Of a DNA stretch of 7,747 bases, positions 1 through 6,797 are shown one piece after another. A program made the translations under genes and the position numbers. The notes beneath the pieces are model-generated. The model had not been told where the DNA came from. It searched no databases and worked only from the letters and a program-made list of their open reading frames with translations. The DNA comes from an uncultured Pseudomonadota bacterium. Lineage in GTDB: Bacteria > Pseudomonadota > Gammaproteobacteria > Burkholderiales > SG8-39. Each line of letters opens with the position of its first letter. Position 1 is the stretch's first letter. The DNA lies in assembly GCA_903864555.1 (NCBI GenBank), contig CAIPGJ010000701.1:1-7747 (forward strand). Reading direction: 5' to 3'.

Positions 1-449
1 ATTTCCTCAGGAGAAAGCTGACGCACCACTTTACCGGGCATGCCCAGCACCATCGAGCCGTCGGGAATTTCCTTGCCCTCGCCGATGAAGGCGCGGGCGC
101 CGATCAGGCAGTTCTTGCCGATCCTGGCGCCATTGAGGATCACGGCACCGATGCCGACCAGGCTGCCTTCGCCGATGGTGCAGCCGTGCAGCATGACCTT
201 GTGGCCGATGCTGACATCGGCTTCGAGGATGAGGGGCTTGCCCGGGTCGCAGTGCAGGACCGAGCCATCCTGGACGTTGACGCGGTCGCCGATGGTCACG
301 CTTTCTGCGTCGGCCCGGACCACGCAGTTGAACCAGATGCTGGCCTGGTGGCCCAGGCTGACATCGCCGATGACGCTGGCTGATGGTGCGATGAAGTACT
401 CGCTGGAGGCGAAGCGGATGCGCTTGTCACCCAATGCGAAGATGGTCAT
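1..449 (-). CDS. Gamma carbonic anhydrase family protein (left-handed beta-helix), 3' end outside window
   Basis: Read on the minus strand from ATG at 449, 149 codons are present and the frame is still open at base 1. The protein begins [19 protein letters not shown] and then shows hexapeptide-repeat turns ([53 protein letters not shown]) typical of a left-handed beta-helix trimer. The three zinc-ligand histidines expected in gamma-class carbonic anhydrases are present: H66 (SVLHCD), H83 and H88 (IGHKVMLHG). The end of the visible part ([15 protein letters not shown]) matches the usual C-terminal region of YrdA/PaaY-like proteins, so perhaps 25-35 residues are missing. The start is supported by an AGGAAGGAG ribosome site (454-462) four bases upstream. 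Members of this family include true carbonic anhydrases and proteins with no shown activity, so hydration of CO2 is inferred only. It is transcribed divergently from the trpH-like gene. Confidence 0.93.
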   Translation of the reverse strand, partial: MTIFALGDKRIRFASSEYFIAPSASVIGDVSLGHQASIWFNCVVRADAESVTIGDRVNVQDGSVLHCDPGKPLILEADVSIGHKVMLHGCTIGEGSLVGIGAVILNGARIGKNCLIGARAFIGEGKEIPDGSMVLGMPGKVVRQLSPEE

Positions 450-573
450 GTGGCTCCTTCCTGATCGTGTTGGCCTGGTGTCCGGACAGGCTGATTCTGG
501 CGATACTGGCGGGGGCAATACGAGCCCGGCTTGCCGAAGCGGCCGCCTGCACCCTCCAGCACATGGCGCGCGC

Positions 574-582
574 ATCATAGCA
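574..582 (-). promoter_or_regulatory. Extended -10 promoter for the carbonic anhydrase-like gene
   Basis: On the minus strand the bases read TGC-TATGAT, a TGn extension followed by a hexamer matching five of six positions of TATAAT. The -10 hexamer lies at 579-574, so transcription would start near 567 and give a leader of about 118 bases before the ATG at 449. No good -35 box sits 17 bases upstream; a TTGTCA (597-592) is only 12 bases away, which is too close. Extended -10 promoters can work without a -35. Seen motif, inferred function. Confidence 0.4.
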
Positions 583-605
583 TCGCGAATCTGACAAATG
601 CTGCG

Positions 606-614
606 TGCTAACAT
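606..614 (+). promoter_or_regulatory. Possible extended -10 for the trpH-like gene, implying a leaderless message
   Basis: The plus strand reads TGC-TAACAT, a TGn extension plus a hexamer with the key T1, A2 and T6 of TATAAT. A start six or seven bases downstream would fall on or beside the ATG at 620. The gene also lacks a recognisable ribosome site, which fits leaderless initiation. There is no -35 at normal spacing (a CTGACA at 591-596 is only 12 bases away), so this is tentative. Confidence 0.22.
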
Positions 615-619
615 CAGCC

Positions 620-1450
620 ATGAATGCTGATCTGCATTGCCATTCAACGGCTTCCGACGGGCTCCTGCCCCCGGTGGAAGTGGTTGAGCGGGGCCATTGG
701 CGCGGTGTGGATATGCTGGCCCTGACCGACCACGACGAGACCGTCGGGCTGGTCGCAGCGCGTGAGCGTGCCGAACACCTGGGCCTCCGGTTCATCAATG
801 GCGTCGAAATCTCGGTGAGCTGGAAAGACGACACCGTGCACATCGTCGGGCTCAACATCGATCCGGCCAACCCGGCCCTAGATGCGGGCCTGTCGCGCAT
901 ACGCGCGACGCGCGATGGACGTGCCCAGCGCATCGCCGAAGCGCTGGAGGCCGAAGGGGTGCCCGATGCCCTGGCCGGCGCCTTGAAGTATGCCGGCAAT
1001 CCGGAGTTGATCAGCCGGGCGCATTTCGCCCGTTACCTTGCGGCGCTGGGCTATGCGCGGGACGTCAAGTCGGTTTTCGATCACTATCTGGCCACCGGCA
1101 AACCCGGCTTCGTGCCGCATGCCTGGGCGACCCTGGAAGAGGCGCTGGCGTGGATCACCGGCAGTGGCGGCGTGGCAGTGCTGGCCCATCCCGGTCGCTG
1201 CCGCTTCAAGGGGGCGGAGATGCGCGATTTTCTAAGCCGCTTCCGCGAGGCCGGAGGCGAGGGTATCGAAGTGCTCTCCGGTGCCCATTCGCCGGAGAAT
1301 ACGCGTGAGTTTGCCGATTTGGCGAAGGCCTTCGGGTTGCTGGCATCCCGCGCTTCGGATTTTCATGGGCCCGGGGAAAGCCGCATTGACCTGGGTGGCA
1401 TGCCCGAATTGCCCGAGGGGCTGACGCCGGTGTGGCAGCGGTTCTCCTGA
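620..1450 (+). CDS. rnm: PHP-domain nuclease/phosphatase, TrpH/RNase AM (YciV) type
   Basis: This 276-residue protein matches the length (E. coli: 293) and metal-site motifs of the TrpH/YciV family. E. coli members remove the 3' phosphate of 3',5'-nucleoside bisphosphates and act as 5'-3' exonucleases maturing rRNA 5' ends (RNase AM). The expected PHP ligands are visible: D4-L-H6-C-H8 at the N-terminus, D37-H38-D39, E63 in GVEIS, H74 in VHIVG, H135 in RAHF, H190 in AHPGR, and D247-F-H249 near the C-terminus. A small inserted domain lies between about residues 90 and 180, as in the family. I chose ATG 620 because the HxH motif then starts at residue 6, as in homologues; an in-frame GTG at 605 would add five residues and has no better ribosome site. 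The yciO-like gene follows after 19 bases, the same pairing as in E. coli. The cytosolic role in rRNA processing or pAp turnover is inferred from the family. Confidence 0.9.
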   Translation: MNADLHCHSTASDGLLPPVEVVERGHWRGVDMLALTDHDETVGLVAARERAEHLGLRFINGVEISVSWKDDTVHIVGLNIDPANPALDAGLSRIRATRDGRAQRIAEALEAEGVPDALAGALKYAGNPELISRAHFARYLAALGYARDVKSVFDHYLATGKPGFVPHAWATLEEALAWITGSGGVAVLAHPGRCRFKGAEMRDFLSRFREAGGEGIEVLSGAHSPENTREFADLAKAFGLLASRASDFHGPGESRIDLGGMPELPEGLTPVWQRFS

Positions 1451-1469
1451 AAGACGCGGTACATCCCTC

Positions 1470-2096
1470 ATGGCGCAGTATTTCCTCATCCATCCGACGC
1501 ATCCGCAGCGCCGCCTGCTGCAGCAGGCCACGGCCATCGTCCGGGCTGGTGGTGTCATCGGTTACCCAAGCGATTCGAGTTATGCCATTGGCTGCCACAT
1601 CGGCGACAAGGCAGCGCTGGAACGCATGCGCCGCATCCGCCAGGTGGATGACAAGCACCAGTTGACCCTGATGTGCCGCGACCTGTCCGAGATTGCCGTC
1701 TTTGCGCGCGTGGACAATGCGCAATACCGCCTGCTCAAGCGACTGACACCGGGCAGTTTTACGTTCATTCTGGAAGCAACACGGGAGCTGCCGCGGCGTA
1801 TCCTGCATCCGCGCCGCAAGACCATAGGGATACGCGTACCGGACCATCCGGTGACCCATGCGCTGCTGGCAGAACTGGGCGAGCCGCTGCTGTCCACCAC
1901 GGCCATCCTGCCCGGCGATGAGGCGCCGATCAGCGAGGGTCTGGAATTGCGCGAGCGTGTCGAGCATGACCTGGATCTGGTGCTTGATTGCGGTTCGTGT
2001 GGGGTGTTGCCGACCACGGTGATCGACCTGACTGGTCCAGAGCCGGTCATCGTTCGCCAGGGCAAGGGCGACGTTGGGGAACTCGGCTTGCGCTAG
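1470..2096 (+). CDS. yciO: YciO-type Sua5/YciO/YrdC family protein (L-threonylcarbamoyladenylate synthase-like)
   Basis: The 208-residue product is close in length to E. coli YciO (206) and alignable to it throughout from memory: MAQYFLIHP at the start, GGVIGYPSDSSYAIGC (27-42), MRRIRQVDDKHQLTLMCRDL, PGSFTFILEAT, RKTIGIRVPDHP, LLSTTAILPG and TTVIDLTG-PVIVRQGKGDV near the end. The family fold binds ATP and threonine and makes threonylcarbamoyl-AMP, the donor for tRNA t6A; YciO-type members keep the fold but differ from YrdC/Sua5 at the substrate site. Here the nucleotide-site segment reads R-x-R-Q (residues 54-58) instead of the K-x-R-P of YrdC/Sua5, and PSDS replaces the usual PTD(T/S). The true t6A enzyme of this organism is therefore probably encoded elsewhere. 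The start fits the conserved N-terminus, although no strong ribosome site is seen; it probably shares a transcript with the upstream PHP gene. I see no long C-terminal Sua5 domain. Confidence 0.9.
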   Translation: MAQYFLIHPTHPQRRLLQQATAIVRAGGVIGYPSDSSYAIGCHIGDKAALERMRRIRQVDDKHQLTLMCRDLSEIAVFARVDNAQYRLLKRLTPGSFTFILEATRELPRRILHPRRKTIGIRVPDHPVTHALLAELGEPLLSTTAILPGDEAPISEGLELRERVEHDLDLVLDCGSCGVLPTTVIDLTGPEPVIVRQGKGDVGELGLR

Positions 2097-2155
2097 AGCG
2101 GTGGCGACCATGCGATTTCCCTTGCTTGCCGGGAAGGCCGAAAATGGGGCCGCTC

Positions 2156-2164
2156 TGTTAGAAT
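2156..2164 (+). promoter_or_regulatory. Extended -10 promoter ahead of the M50 protease-trpS-scpAB run
   Basis: The bases read TGT-TAGAAT: a TGn extension and a -10 hexamer with five of six consensus matches. Transcription would start near 2171, about 35 bases before the ATG at 2206. The -35 area at 17-base spacing (GGCCGA) is poor. This is the only sizeable gap between the yciO-like gene and rluB, so it is a likely promoter for the whole packed run downstream, in addition to read-through from trpH-yciO. Confidence 0.5.
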
Positions 2165-2205
2165 CCACCGTCGAATTTCCGGCATTTTCAGTCAGCAGCG
2201 GGCTC

Positions 2206-2874
2206 ATGGAATCCCTAGTTCAGACCGTGGCAATCTATGCCTTGCCGGTCATCTTCGCCATCACGCTGCACGAGGCTGCGCATGGCTATGCTGCGCGCCA
2301 TTTCGGTGACCTGACTGCCTGGCGGCTGGAGCGCGTCAGCCTGAATCCCATCCGTCACATCGATGTCCTGGGCACCATTGTGCTGCCCATCATCATCCTG
2401 TTGAGCACCAAGGGCAGCTTTGTGTTCGGTTGGGCCAAGCCGGTGCCGGTGGATTTCGGCGCATTGCGCAATCCCAAGCGCGACATGCTCTGGGTGGCCG
2501 CGGCCGGCCCCATGGCCAATCTGGCCATGCTGCTGGGCTGGGCGGCCGGCCTGAAGGTGGCCGTGCTCAGCGGCAGTGCGCCAGGTGGCTTTCTGGTCGA
2601 GGTGGCGCAGGCCGGCATCCTGACCAACGTGCTCTTCATGCTCTTCAACCTGCTGCCCATTCTGCCGCTGGACGGCGGGCGGGTGCTGTGCTCCTTATTG
2701 CCGGATCGCCTGGCTTATCCCTATTCCAGGCTGGAGCGGTTCGGATTTCCCATCCTCATCGGACTGCTGCTGCTGAGCCAGTTCGGGTTCAATGTTCTCG
2801 GCTACATCCTCACGCCCATGATCGTCGGCGTGCTGACCGTGGTGGCCAGCCTTTTCCAGCTAACTGACTTCTGA
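2206..2874 (+). CDS. Site-2 protease family (M50B) membrane zinc metallopeptidase
   Basis: A 222-residue, strongly hydrophobic protein with the hallmarks of M50 intramembrane proteases. The zinc motif HEAAH is at residues 22-26 in the first membrane segment (the fold-typical H-E-x-x-H with catalytic E23). The second metal-binding motif is NLLPILPLDGGR (148-159), with D156 as the third ligand. Hydrophobic segments near residues 5-25, 54-67, 94-120, 130-153 and two after residue 175 suggest about six passes. There is no PDZ domain, so it belongs with the short, SpoIVFB-like branch rather than RseP. The frame is open further upstream (to 2074), but ATG 2206 places HExxH at the normal distance from the N-terminus, and the promoter lies between. 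trpS follows after 8 bases. The substrate is unknown; a link with trpS or scpAB is positional only. A short protease of this kind next to trpS is common in Betaproteobacteria. Confidence 0.9.
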   Translation: MESLVQTVAIYALPVIFAITLHEAAHGYAARHFGDLTAWRLERVSLNPIRHIDVLGTIVLPIIILLSTKGSFVFGWAKPVPVDFGALRNPKRDMLWVAAAGPMANLAMLLGWAAGLKVAVLSGSAPGGFLVEVAQAGILTNVLFMLFNLLPILPLDGGRVLCSLLPDRLAYPYSRLERFGFPILIGLLLLSQFGFNVLGYILTPMIVGVLTVVASLFQLTDF

Positions 2875-2882
2875 GCGCATCC

Positions 2883-4085
2883 ATGTACCAAGAACGCATC
2901 GTTTCGGGAATGAGGCCAACGGGTGCTCTGCACCTGGGGCACTACCACGGCGCCATCAAGAACTGGATACGCCTGCAGACGGAGTATCCCTGCTATTTCT
3001 TCGTCGCGGACTGGCATGCGCTGACCACCCATTACAACACTCCCGAGGTGATCGAGCGTAATGTCTGGGACATGGTCATCGACTGGCTGGCAGCCGGCAT
3101 CGACCCGGCGCAGTCTGTGCTGTTCCTGCAGTCGCGTGTCCCCGAACATGCCGAACTGCACACGTTGCTTTCCATGATCACCCCGCTGGGCTGGCTGGAG
3201 CGCGTGCCGACCTACAAGGACCAGCAGGAAAAGCTCTCCGACAAGGATTTGTCGACCTACGGTTTCCTGGGTTATCCGCTGCTGCAGAGTGCCGACGTGC
3301 TGATCTATCGTGCCAAGTATGTGCCGGTGGGCGAGGATCAAGTCCCACACATCGAGTTCATGCGGGAGATTGCACGCCGCTTCAACCACATCTACGGCCG
3401 TGAGCCAGGCTTCGAAGACAAGGCCAGGGAAGCGGCCAAAAAGATGGGCAGCAAGAAGGCCAGGCTGTATGCGGAGCTTCGCACCCGTTACCAGGAGCAG
3501 GGCGACGCCCAGGCGCTCGAGTCGGCGCGCGCGCTGCTGGAGGAGCAGCAGAACCTGTCGGCAGGCGACAAGGAACGGCTGTTCGGCTACCTCGAAGGCG
3601 GCGGGCGCATGATCCTGGTCGAGCCGGAAGTGCTGCTGACCGAGGCTTCGAAATTGCCCGGGCTGGATGGCGCCAAGATGTCCAAGTCCTACAACAACAC
3701 CATCGCGCTGCGCGAAGACCCTGAAGTCATCGTGAAGAAGATGCGCACCATGCCAACGGACCCGGCGCGCGTGAAGCGCACCGATCCCGGCAATCCGGAA
3801 AAGTGCCCGGTGTGGCAATTTCACGTGGTGTATTCGGATGACAAGACCCGCCAGTGGGCGGACCAGGGTTGCCGTTCTGCAGGGATCGGTTGCCTGGAAT
3901 GCAAACAACCGGTGATCGACGCAGTGCTCAAGGAACTGGCGCCCATACGCGAGCGCGCCCAGAAGTACATGGACGATGTGACGCTGGTGAAGAACATCGT
4001 CGCCGACGGCTGCGAGAAGGCGCAGAAGCTGGCCCAGGAGACCATGCGTGAGGTGCGCGAAGCCATGGGCCTGGATTATTCATGA
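2883..4085 (+). CDS. trpS: Tryptophanyl-tRNA synthetase (class Ic), 400 residues
   Basis: It activates tryptophan with ATP and charges tRNA-Trp in the cytosol. The class I signatures are clear: HLGH (residues 17-20, the HIGH motif) after SGMRPTGAL, and KMSKS at 265-269. The core motifs TYGFLGYPLLQSADVLIY and PVGEDQVPHIEFMREIARRFN match bacterial TrpRS. At 400 residues it is about 65 longer than the E. coli enzyme. The extra length is a charged, largely helical insert at roughly residues 175-245, between the Rossmann core and KMSKS; I recall this form from Betaproteobacteria. The C-terminal domain holds four cysteines, C308, C330, C337 and C340, spaced like the [4Fe-4S] site of Thermotoga TrpRS. 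It starts 8 bases after the protease gene, without an obvious ribosome site. Its stop overlaps the scpA start (ATGA), so the three genes are very likely co-transcribed and the latter two translationally coupled. Confidence 0.97.
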   Translation: MYQERIVSGMRPTGALHLGHYHGAIKNWIRLQTEYPCYFFVADWHALTTHYNTPEVIERNVWDMVIDWLAAGIDPAQSVLFLQSRVPEHAELHTLLSMITPLGWLERVPTYKDQQEKLSDKDLSTYGFLGYPLLQSADVLIYRAKYVPVGEDQVPHIEFMREIARRFNHIYGREPGFEDKAREAAKKMGSKKARLYAELRTRYQEQGDAQALESARALLEEQQNLSAGDKERLFGYLEGGGRMILVEPEVLLTEASKLPGLDGAKMSKSYNNTIALREDPEVIVKKMRTMPTDPARVKRTDPGNPEKCPVWQFHVVYSDDKTRQWADQGCRSAGIGCLECKQPVIDAVLKELAPIRERAQKYMDDVTLVKNIVADGCEKAQKLAQETMREVREAMGLDYS

Positions 4086-4921
4086 GTGTCGCCGCCGAGA
4101 GCCTGCCTGTGCAGGGCACCATTCCGACACCGGTCGCCGATCCGGTGCTGCCGCACATCGCCAGGGTGCGCGGCGAGCTGCTGGCCGAACTGCCGCAGGA
4201 CCTCTACATTCCTCCAGACGCGCTGGAGGTGTTCTTCGACACCTTCGAAGGTCCGCTCGACCTGCTGCTATACCTGATACGCAAGGCCAACATCGACATT
4301 CTCGACATACCGATGGCGCGGCTGACCGAACAGTACATCGAGTACGTCGAGGTGATGCGGCACAAGAACCTCGAGCTGGCGGCCGAGTACCTGGTCATGG
4401 CGGCCATGCTGATGCAGATCAAGTCGCGCATGCTTCTGCCGAGGCCCAAGGCGATCGAGGAGGAGCACGACCCGCGTGCCGAACTGGTACGGCGCCTGCT
4501 CGAGTACGAGCGCATGAAGGTTGCCGCCCAGAAGATCGACGCCTTGCCGCAACTGGGGCGTGATTTCCAGGCCGTTGAAGTCTGGATCGAAGAGACCCTG
4601 ATTGAGCGTTTGCCGCAGGTGAGCCTGGATGATCTCACCGTGGCCTGGCGTGCCGTGGTGGCGCGGGCCAAAGTCAACCAGCATCACCATATCTCGCGCG
4701 ACCAGTTGTCGGTGCGCGAGTACATGACGACCATCCTGCGCAAGCTCGGCGGCGGGCAGTTCACCGAATTTGCGAGCCTGTTCGATACCACCAAGGGTGT
4801 ACCCATGCTGGTGGTCAATTTTCTGGCGGTGCTGGAACTGGTGCGCGAGCGCCTGATCGAGATCACCCAGGCCGAGCCCTTTTCCCCCATCTATGTGAAG
4901 CTGATTCATGCTCAGCCCTAG
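4082..4921 (+). CDS. scpA: Segregation and condensation protein A (kleisin)
   Basis: ScpA is the kleisin that bridges the Smc ATPase heads and binds ScpB, forming the bacterial condensin that compacts and separates the chromosome. The 279-residue product carries the family signature [25 protein letters not shown] beginning at residue 55 (shown here across two adjacent motifs: [14 protein letters not shown] and [10 protein letters not shown]). It continues with the helical [22 protein letters not shown] (Smc-neck-binding region, about 99-120). The C-terminal winged-helix segment is [27 protein letters not shown], split as FTEFASLFD (228-235) and the [13 protein letters not shown] helix. A 50-residue leader precedes the core and includes [16 protein letters not shown], which I associate with betaproteobacterial ScpA. 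The start ATG overlaps the trpS stop by four bases and the gene end overlaps scpB by 14 bases, so expression is coupled to both. Smc itself is not in the window. Confidence 0.96.
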   Translation: MSVAAESLPVQGTIPTPVADPVLPHIARVRGELLAELPQDLYIPPDALEVFFDTFEGPLDLLLYLIRKANIDILDIPMARLTEQYIEYVEVMRHKNLELAAEYLVMAAMLMQIKSRMLLPRPKAIEEEHDPRAELVRRLLEYERMKVAAQKIDALPQLGRDFQAVEVWIEETLIERLPQVSLDDLTVAWRAVVARAKVNQHHHISRDQLSVREYMTTILRKLGGGQFTEFASLFDTTKGVPMLVVNFLAVLELVRERLIEITQAEPFSPIYVKLIHAQP

Positions 4922-5966
4922 CGAAGTCAAAGTGGTCCTGGAGGCCGCGCTGCTTTCCACGACGACCCCGTTGTCCATAGGCGAGTTGCGCCATCTGTTC
5001 GAAGAGGAGGTGGGTGGCGATACTGTCCGCCGCCTGCTGGACGAGTTGCGCAATGACTGGAATGGCCGGGGTGTCGAACTGGTCACCCTGTCCTCGGGCT
5101 GGCGTTTCCAGACCAGGCCGGCATTCAATCAGTATGTCGATCGGCTCCAGCCGGAACGGCTGCCGCGCTATTCGCGGGCGGTGATGGAGACGCTGGCCAT
5201 CATTGCCTATCGCCAGCCGGTTACCCGCGGCGACATCGAGGACATACGCGGGGTGACCGTGTCCACCGACGTCATCAAGAAGCTGGAGGAACGCGGCTGG
5301 ATCGATGTTGTCGGACAACGTGATGTGCCGGGCCGTCCGGCACTGTATGCCACTACCAAAACTTTCCTGGATGACCTGGGTTTGCGTACGCTGCAGGAAC
5401 TCCCACACCTGGATGAGATTGCGAGGAACTTTGAACTCACACCGACCGAAATCGCCCCGCAAACCGAGCCGCAGTCCGCTGCGCCAGCCACAGAAGAGCA
5501 CCCAGAAGCAGAGCCCGAGGAGCAACGGGACGAGGGGGGCGACGTCGTCCCGGACGACCAGGCAGACAGAGGGGAGTTGGGAGAGCAGGCGGGAGGCAGG
5601 CAGGCAGATGACCGGGGAGAGGGCGCCCCGGATGGAGGAGCGGACAGCGGGCCGGACGGATACGAGGAGGGCATCGCCCGGCGCGAATCCATCGAGTCGC
5701 CCGGGGGGCGATCCGAAACGGACGTCGAGGCAGGATCGGAGCCCGGAGTCGAGGCCATTTCAGACGCCGTCGAAACCCCGGGGTCGGAGTGGCCGAACGG
5801 AGGGCCCGGCGAGCCCGTTGAGGAAGCCGGAGGGGTCGAGACCTCAGCGGGATTGGACGGATCGGGGAGCGACACAGAACCGGACGGCCAGGCCGATGGG
5901 GGCGGCAGCGACGAAGGGACCGAAACGGAAGAGCCCGATACGCGAGGGGCGGGCGGGAGCACCTGA
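4908..5966 (+). CDS. scpB: Segregation and condensation protein B with long acidic tail
   Basis: ScpB is the KITE dimer of the Smc-ScpA-ScpB condensin. Residues 1-175 hold the two winged-helix domains with family motifs: [26 protein letters not shown] at 66-69, [22 protein letters not shown] and [16 protein letters not shown] (106-115), then [24 protein letters not shown] (split by eye at residues 137-159). After about residue 176 the protein becomes a 177-residue low-complexity tail of G, E, D, P, A and S. By hand count it has 50 acidic and 8 basic residues and no lysine, so it is predicted to be disordered. Typical ScpB cores are around 180-200 residues. In the tail the codon choice changes (many GGA, GAA, GCA), and the next frame is also open as a basic RluB-like sequence (see the separate entry). 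The core call is firm; whether the whole tail is made is less certain. The gene starts inside the end of scpA (14-base overlap). Confidence 0.93.
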   Translation: MLSPSEVKVVLEAALLSTTTPLSIGELRHLFEEEVGGDTVRRLLDELRNDWNGRGVELVTLSSGWRFQTRPAFNQYVDRLQPERLPRYSRAVMETLAIIAYRQPVTRGDIEDIRGVTVSTDVIKKLEERGWIDVVGQRDVPGRPALYATTKTFLDDLGLRTLQELPHLDEIARNFELTPTEIAPQTEPQSAAPATEEHPEAEPEEQRDEGGDVVPDDQADRGELGEQAGGRQADDRGEGAPDGGADSGPDGYEEGIARRESIESPGGRSETDVEAGSEPGVEAISDAVETPGSEWPNGGPGEPVEEAGGVETSAGLDGSGSDTEPDGQADGGGSDEGTETEEPDTRGAGGST

Positions 5967-5982
5967 CGCCGGGCATCTGTCG
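5413..5982 (+). other. Overprinted frame: possible basic N-terminal extension of RluB inside the scpB tail
   Basis: The rluB frame stays open far upstream of its S4 domain, through the scpB tail in the +1 frame. From the ATG at 5413 the translation changes from a nonsense-like Cys/Trp-rich stretch to a low-complexity R/S/T/P/K/G sequence. It includes segments such as [20 protein letters not shown] and [13 protein letters not shown], which resemble the basic extensions carried by many RluB proteins. By hand count it has 46 basic and 16 acidic residues in 190. Candidate starts in frame are ATG 5413, TTG 5431 (GAGG four bases upstream), ATG 5608 (GGAGG 11 bases upstream), ATG 5632 and ATG 5896; none is decisive. 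Against it, third positions are overwhelmingly G and many Arg codons are AGG, unlike the rest of the window. The frame could therefore be a shadow of scpB. Recorded as a possibility, not a called gene part. Confidence 0.35.
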
Positions 5983-6735
5983 GTGCAGTCCTCGGCTGAG
6001 GCATCCGAGAAGCTGCAAAAGGTGCTGGCCAGGGCGGGGTTGGGCTCCCGTCGCGACATGGAAGTGCTTGTGGAGGCAGGCCGGGTCACGGTTAATGGGG
6101 CGCCGGCAGGCATAGGGCAGCGCGTTATTCCGGGAGACCGCATTGCCCTTGACGGTCGCATGGTACGTATCGGTGAGGCGCCTGCCGAGGCGCAGATCCT
6201 GATTTATCACAAGCCAGCCGGGGAGATGGTGACTTCGCGGGATCCCGAAGGCCGCCCGACCGTGTTTGAAAGCCTGCCCCGGATCAAGGGGGGGCGCTGG
6301 ATTGCCATCGGTCGCCTGGATTTCAATACCAGCGGCCTGCTGCTGTTCACCGATTCCGGTGAACTGGCCAATGTGCTGATGCACCCACGGGCCGGACTGG
6401 AGCGGGAATATGCCGTGCGTGTCATGGGGCAGTTGACTTCCGAGCAAATGAAGGCGTTGACAATGGGGGTGGAGCTGGAAGATGGACCCGCCGCCTTCCA
6501 GAAGATCAGCTTCCAGGGCGGCGAGGGCAGCAATCACTGGTATTCCGTGGTGCTGGATGAGGGGCGGAATCGCGAAGTTCGCCGCATGTTCGAACATTTC
6601 GGTCTGGTGGTCAGCCGGCTGATCCGGGTCCGCTTTGGATCATTGAGTCTGCCATCGGATCTGCCACGTGGTCGCTGGAAAATTCTTGCACCGCAGCAAG
6701 TTGCAGCATTCACTGCTGAACTTGCCTCTTCATGA
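5983..6735 (+). CDS. rluB: 23S rRNA pseudouridine synthase RluB (RsuA family)
   Basis: RluB makes pseudouridine 2605 of 23S rRNA (E. coli numbering). From GTG 5983 the protein has 250 residues: an S4 RNA-binding domain (about 9-70; [17 protein letters not shown] and AGRVTVNG), the linker [19 protein letters not shown], and the RsuA-type catalytic domain. The catalytic aspartate is D113 in [13 protein letters not shown], followed by [35 protein letters not shown] and [14 protein letters not shown], as in RluB/RluE/RluF. The C-terminal basic tail of E. coli RluB is missing. The start is uncertain: GTG 5983 is the only in-frame start after the scpB stop, but it has no clear ribosome site, and the frame is open upstream (ATG 5896 would give 279 residues; starts still further upstream would add a long basic extension). 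Translation is probably coupled to scpB. In E. coli rluB lies near trpH-yciO, as here. Confidence 0.93.
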   Translation: MQSSAEASEKLQKVLARAGLGSRRDMEVLVEAGRVTVNGAPAGIGQRVIPGDRIALDGRMVRIGEAPAEAQILIYHKPAGEMVTSRDPEGRPTVFESLPRIKGGRWIAIGRLDFNTSGLLLFTDSGELANVLMHPRAGLEREYAVRVMGQLTSEQMKALTMGVELEDGPAAFQKISFQGGEGSNHWYSVVLDEGRNREVRRMFEHFGLVVSRLIRVRFGSLSLPSDLPRGRWKILAPQQVAAFTAELASS

Positions 6736-6750
6736 TCTATCGAAATAGAT
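6735..6750 (+). repeat. Perfect 6-bp inverted repeat at the rluB stop
   Basis: ATCTAT, a CGAA loop and ATAGAT form a small hairpin starting on the last base of the rluB stop codon. No U-tract follows and the stem is AT-rich, so it is not a convincing intrinsic terminator. It could shield the 3' end of the message or be chance. Confidence 0.35.
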
Positions 6751-6762
6751 GCGGGTTTGGCC

Positions 6763-6791
6763 TTGTTTCGGAAGACGAATCTTGCTAGACT
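6763..6791 (+). promoter_or_regulatory. Promoter for rimP-nusA
   Basis: A -35 like TTGTTT (6763-6768) and a -10 TAGACT (6786-6791) are exactly 17 bases apart, and the -10 is preceded by TGC, an extended -10. Transcription would begin near 6798, about 94 bases before the rimP ATG. The position, just after rluB and before a structured leader, is that of the known rimP-nusA-infB operon promoter region in other proteobacteria. Confidence 0.6.
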
Positions 6792-6797
6792 AGCGTC

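Noticed and set aside
40..594. 184-codon plus-strand open frame over the carbonic anhydrase-like gene
   Set aside because: The minus strand here clearly encodes a hexapeptide-repeat protein with all three metal histidines; the plus frame is its complement.
598..630. Ten-codon open frame ([10 protein letters not shown]) overlapping the trpH start as a possible leader peptide
   Set aside because: No ribosome site, and it would lie upstream of or on the predicted transcript start; such short frames are common by chance.
1206..2207. 333-codon open frame on the minus strand across trpH-yciO
   Set aside because: Antisense shadow in high-GC DNA; the plus strand encodes recognised families through the same bases and the minus product resembles nothing I know.
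2802..3908. 368-codon open frame on the minus strand across trpS
   Set aside because: Lies entirely opposite trpS, with His/Gln/Leu-rich composition typical of reverse-complement translation.
4268..5525. Overlapping minus-strand open frames across scpA and scpB
   Set aside because: Shadows of the conserved plus-strand genes; no ribosome sites or known motifs.
5437..6597. 386-codon minus-strand open frame across the scpB tail and rluB
   Set aside because: The DNA here is GC-rich with few stops in several frames; no domain is recognisable and RluB is certain on the other strand.
6735..6750. ATCTAT/ATAGAT hairpin as the rluB terminator
   Set aside because: AT-rich 6-bp stem without a T-tract; the hairpin at 6848-6880 is a far better terminator.
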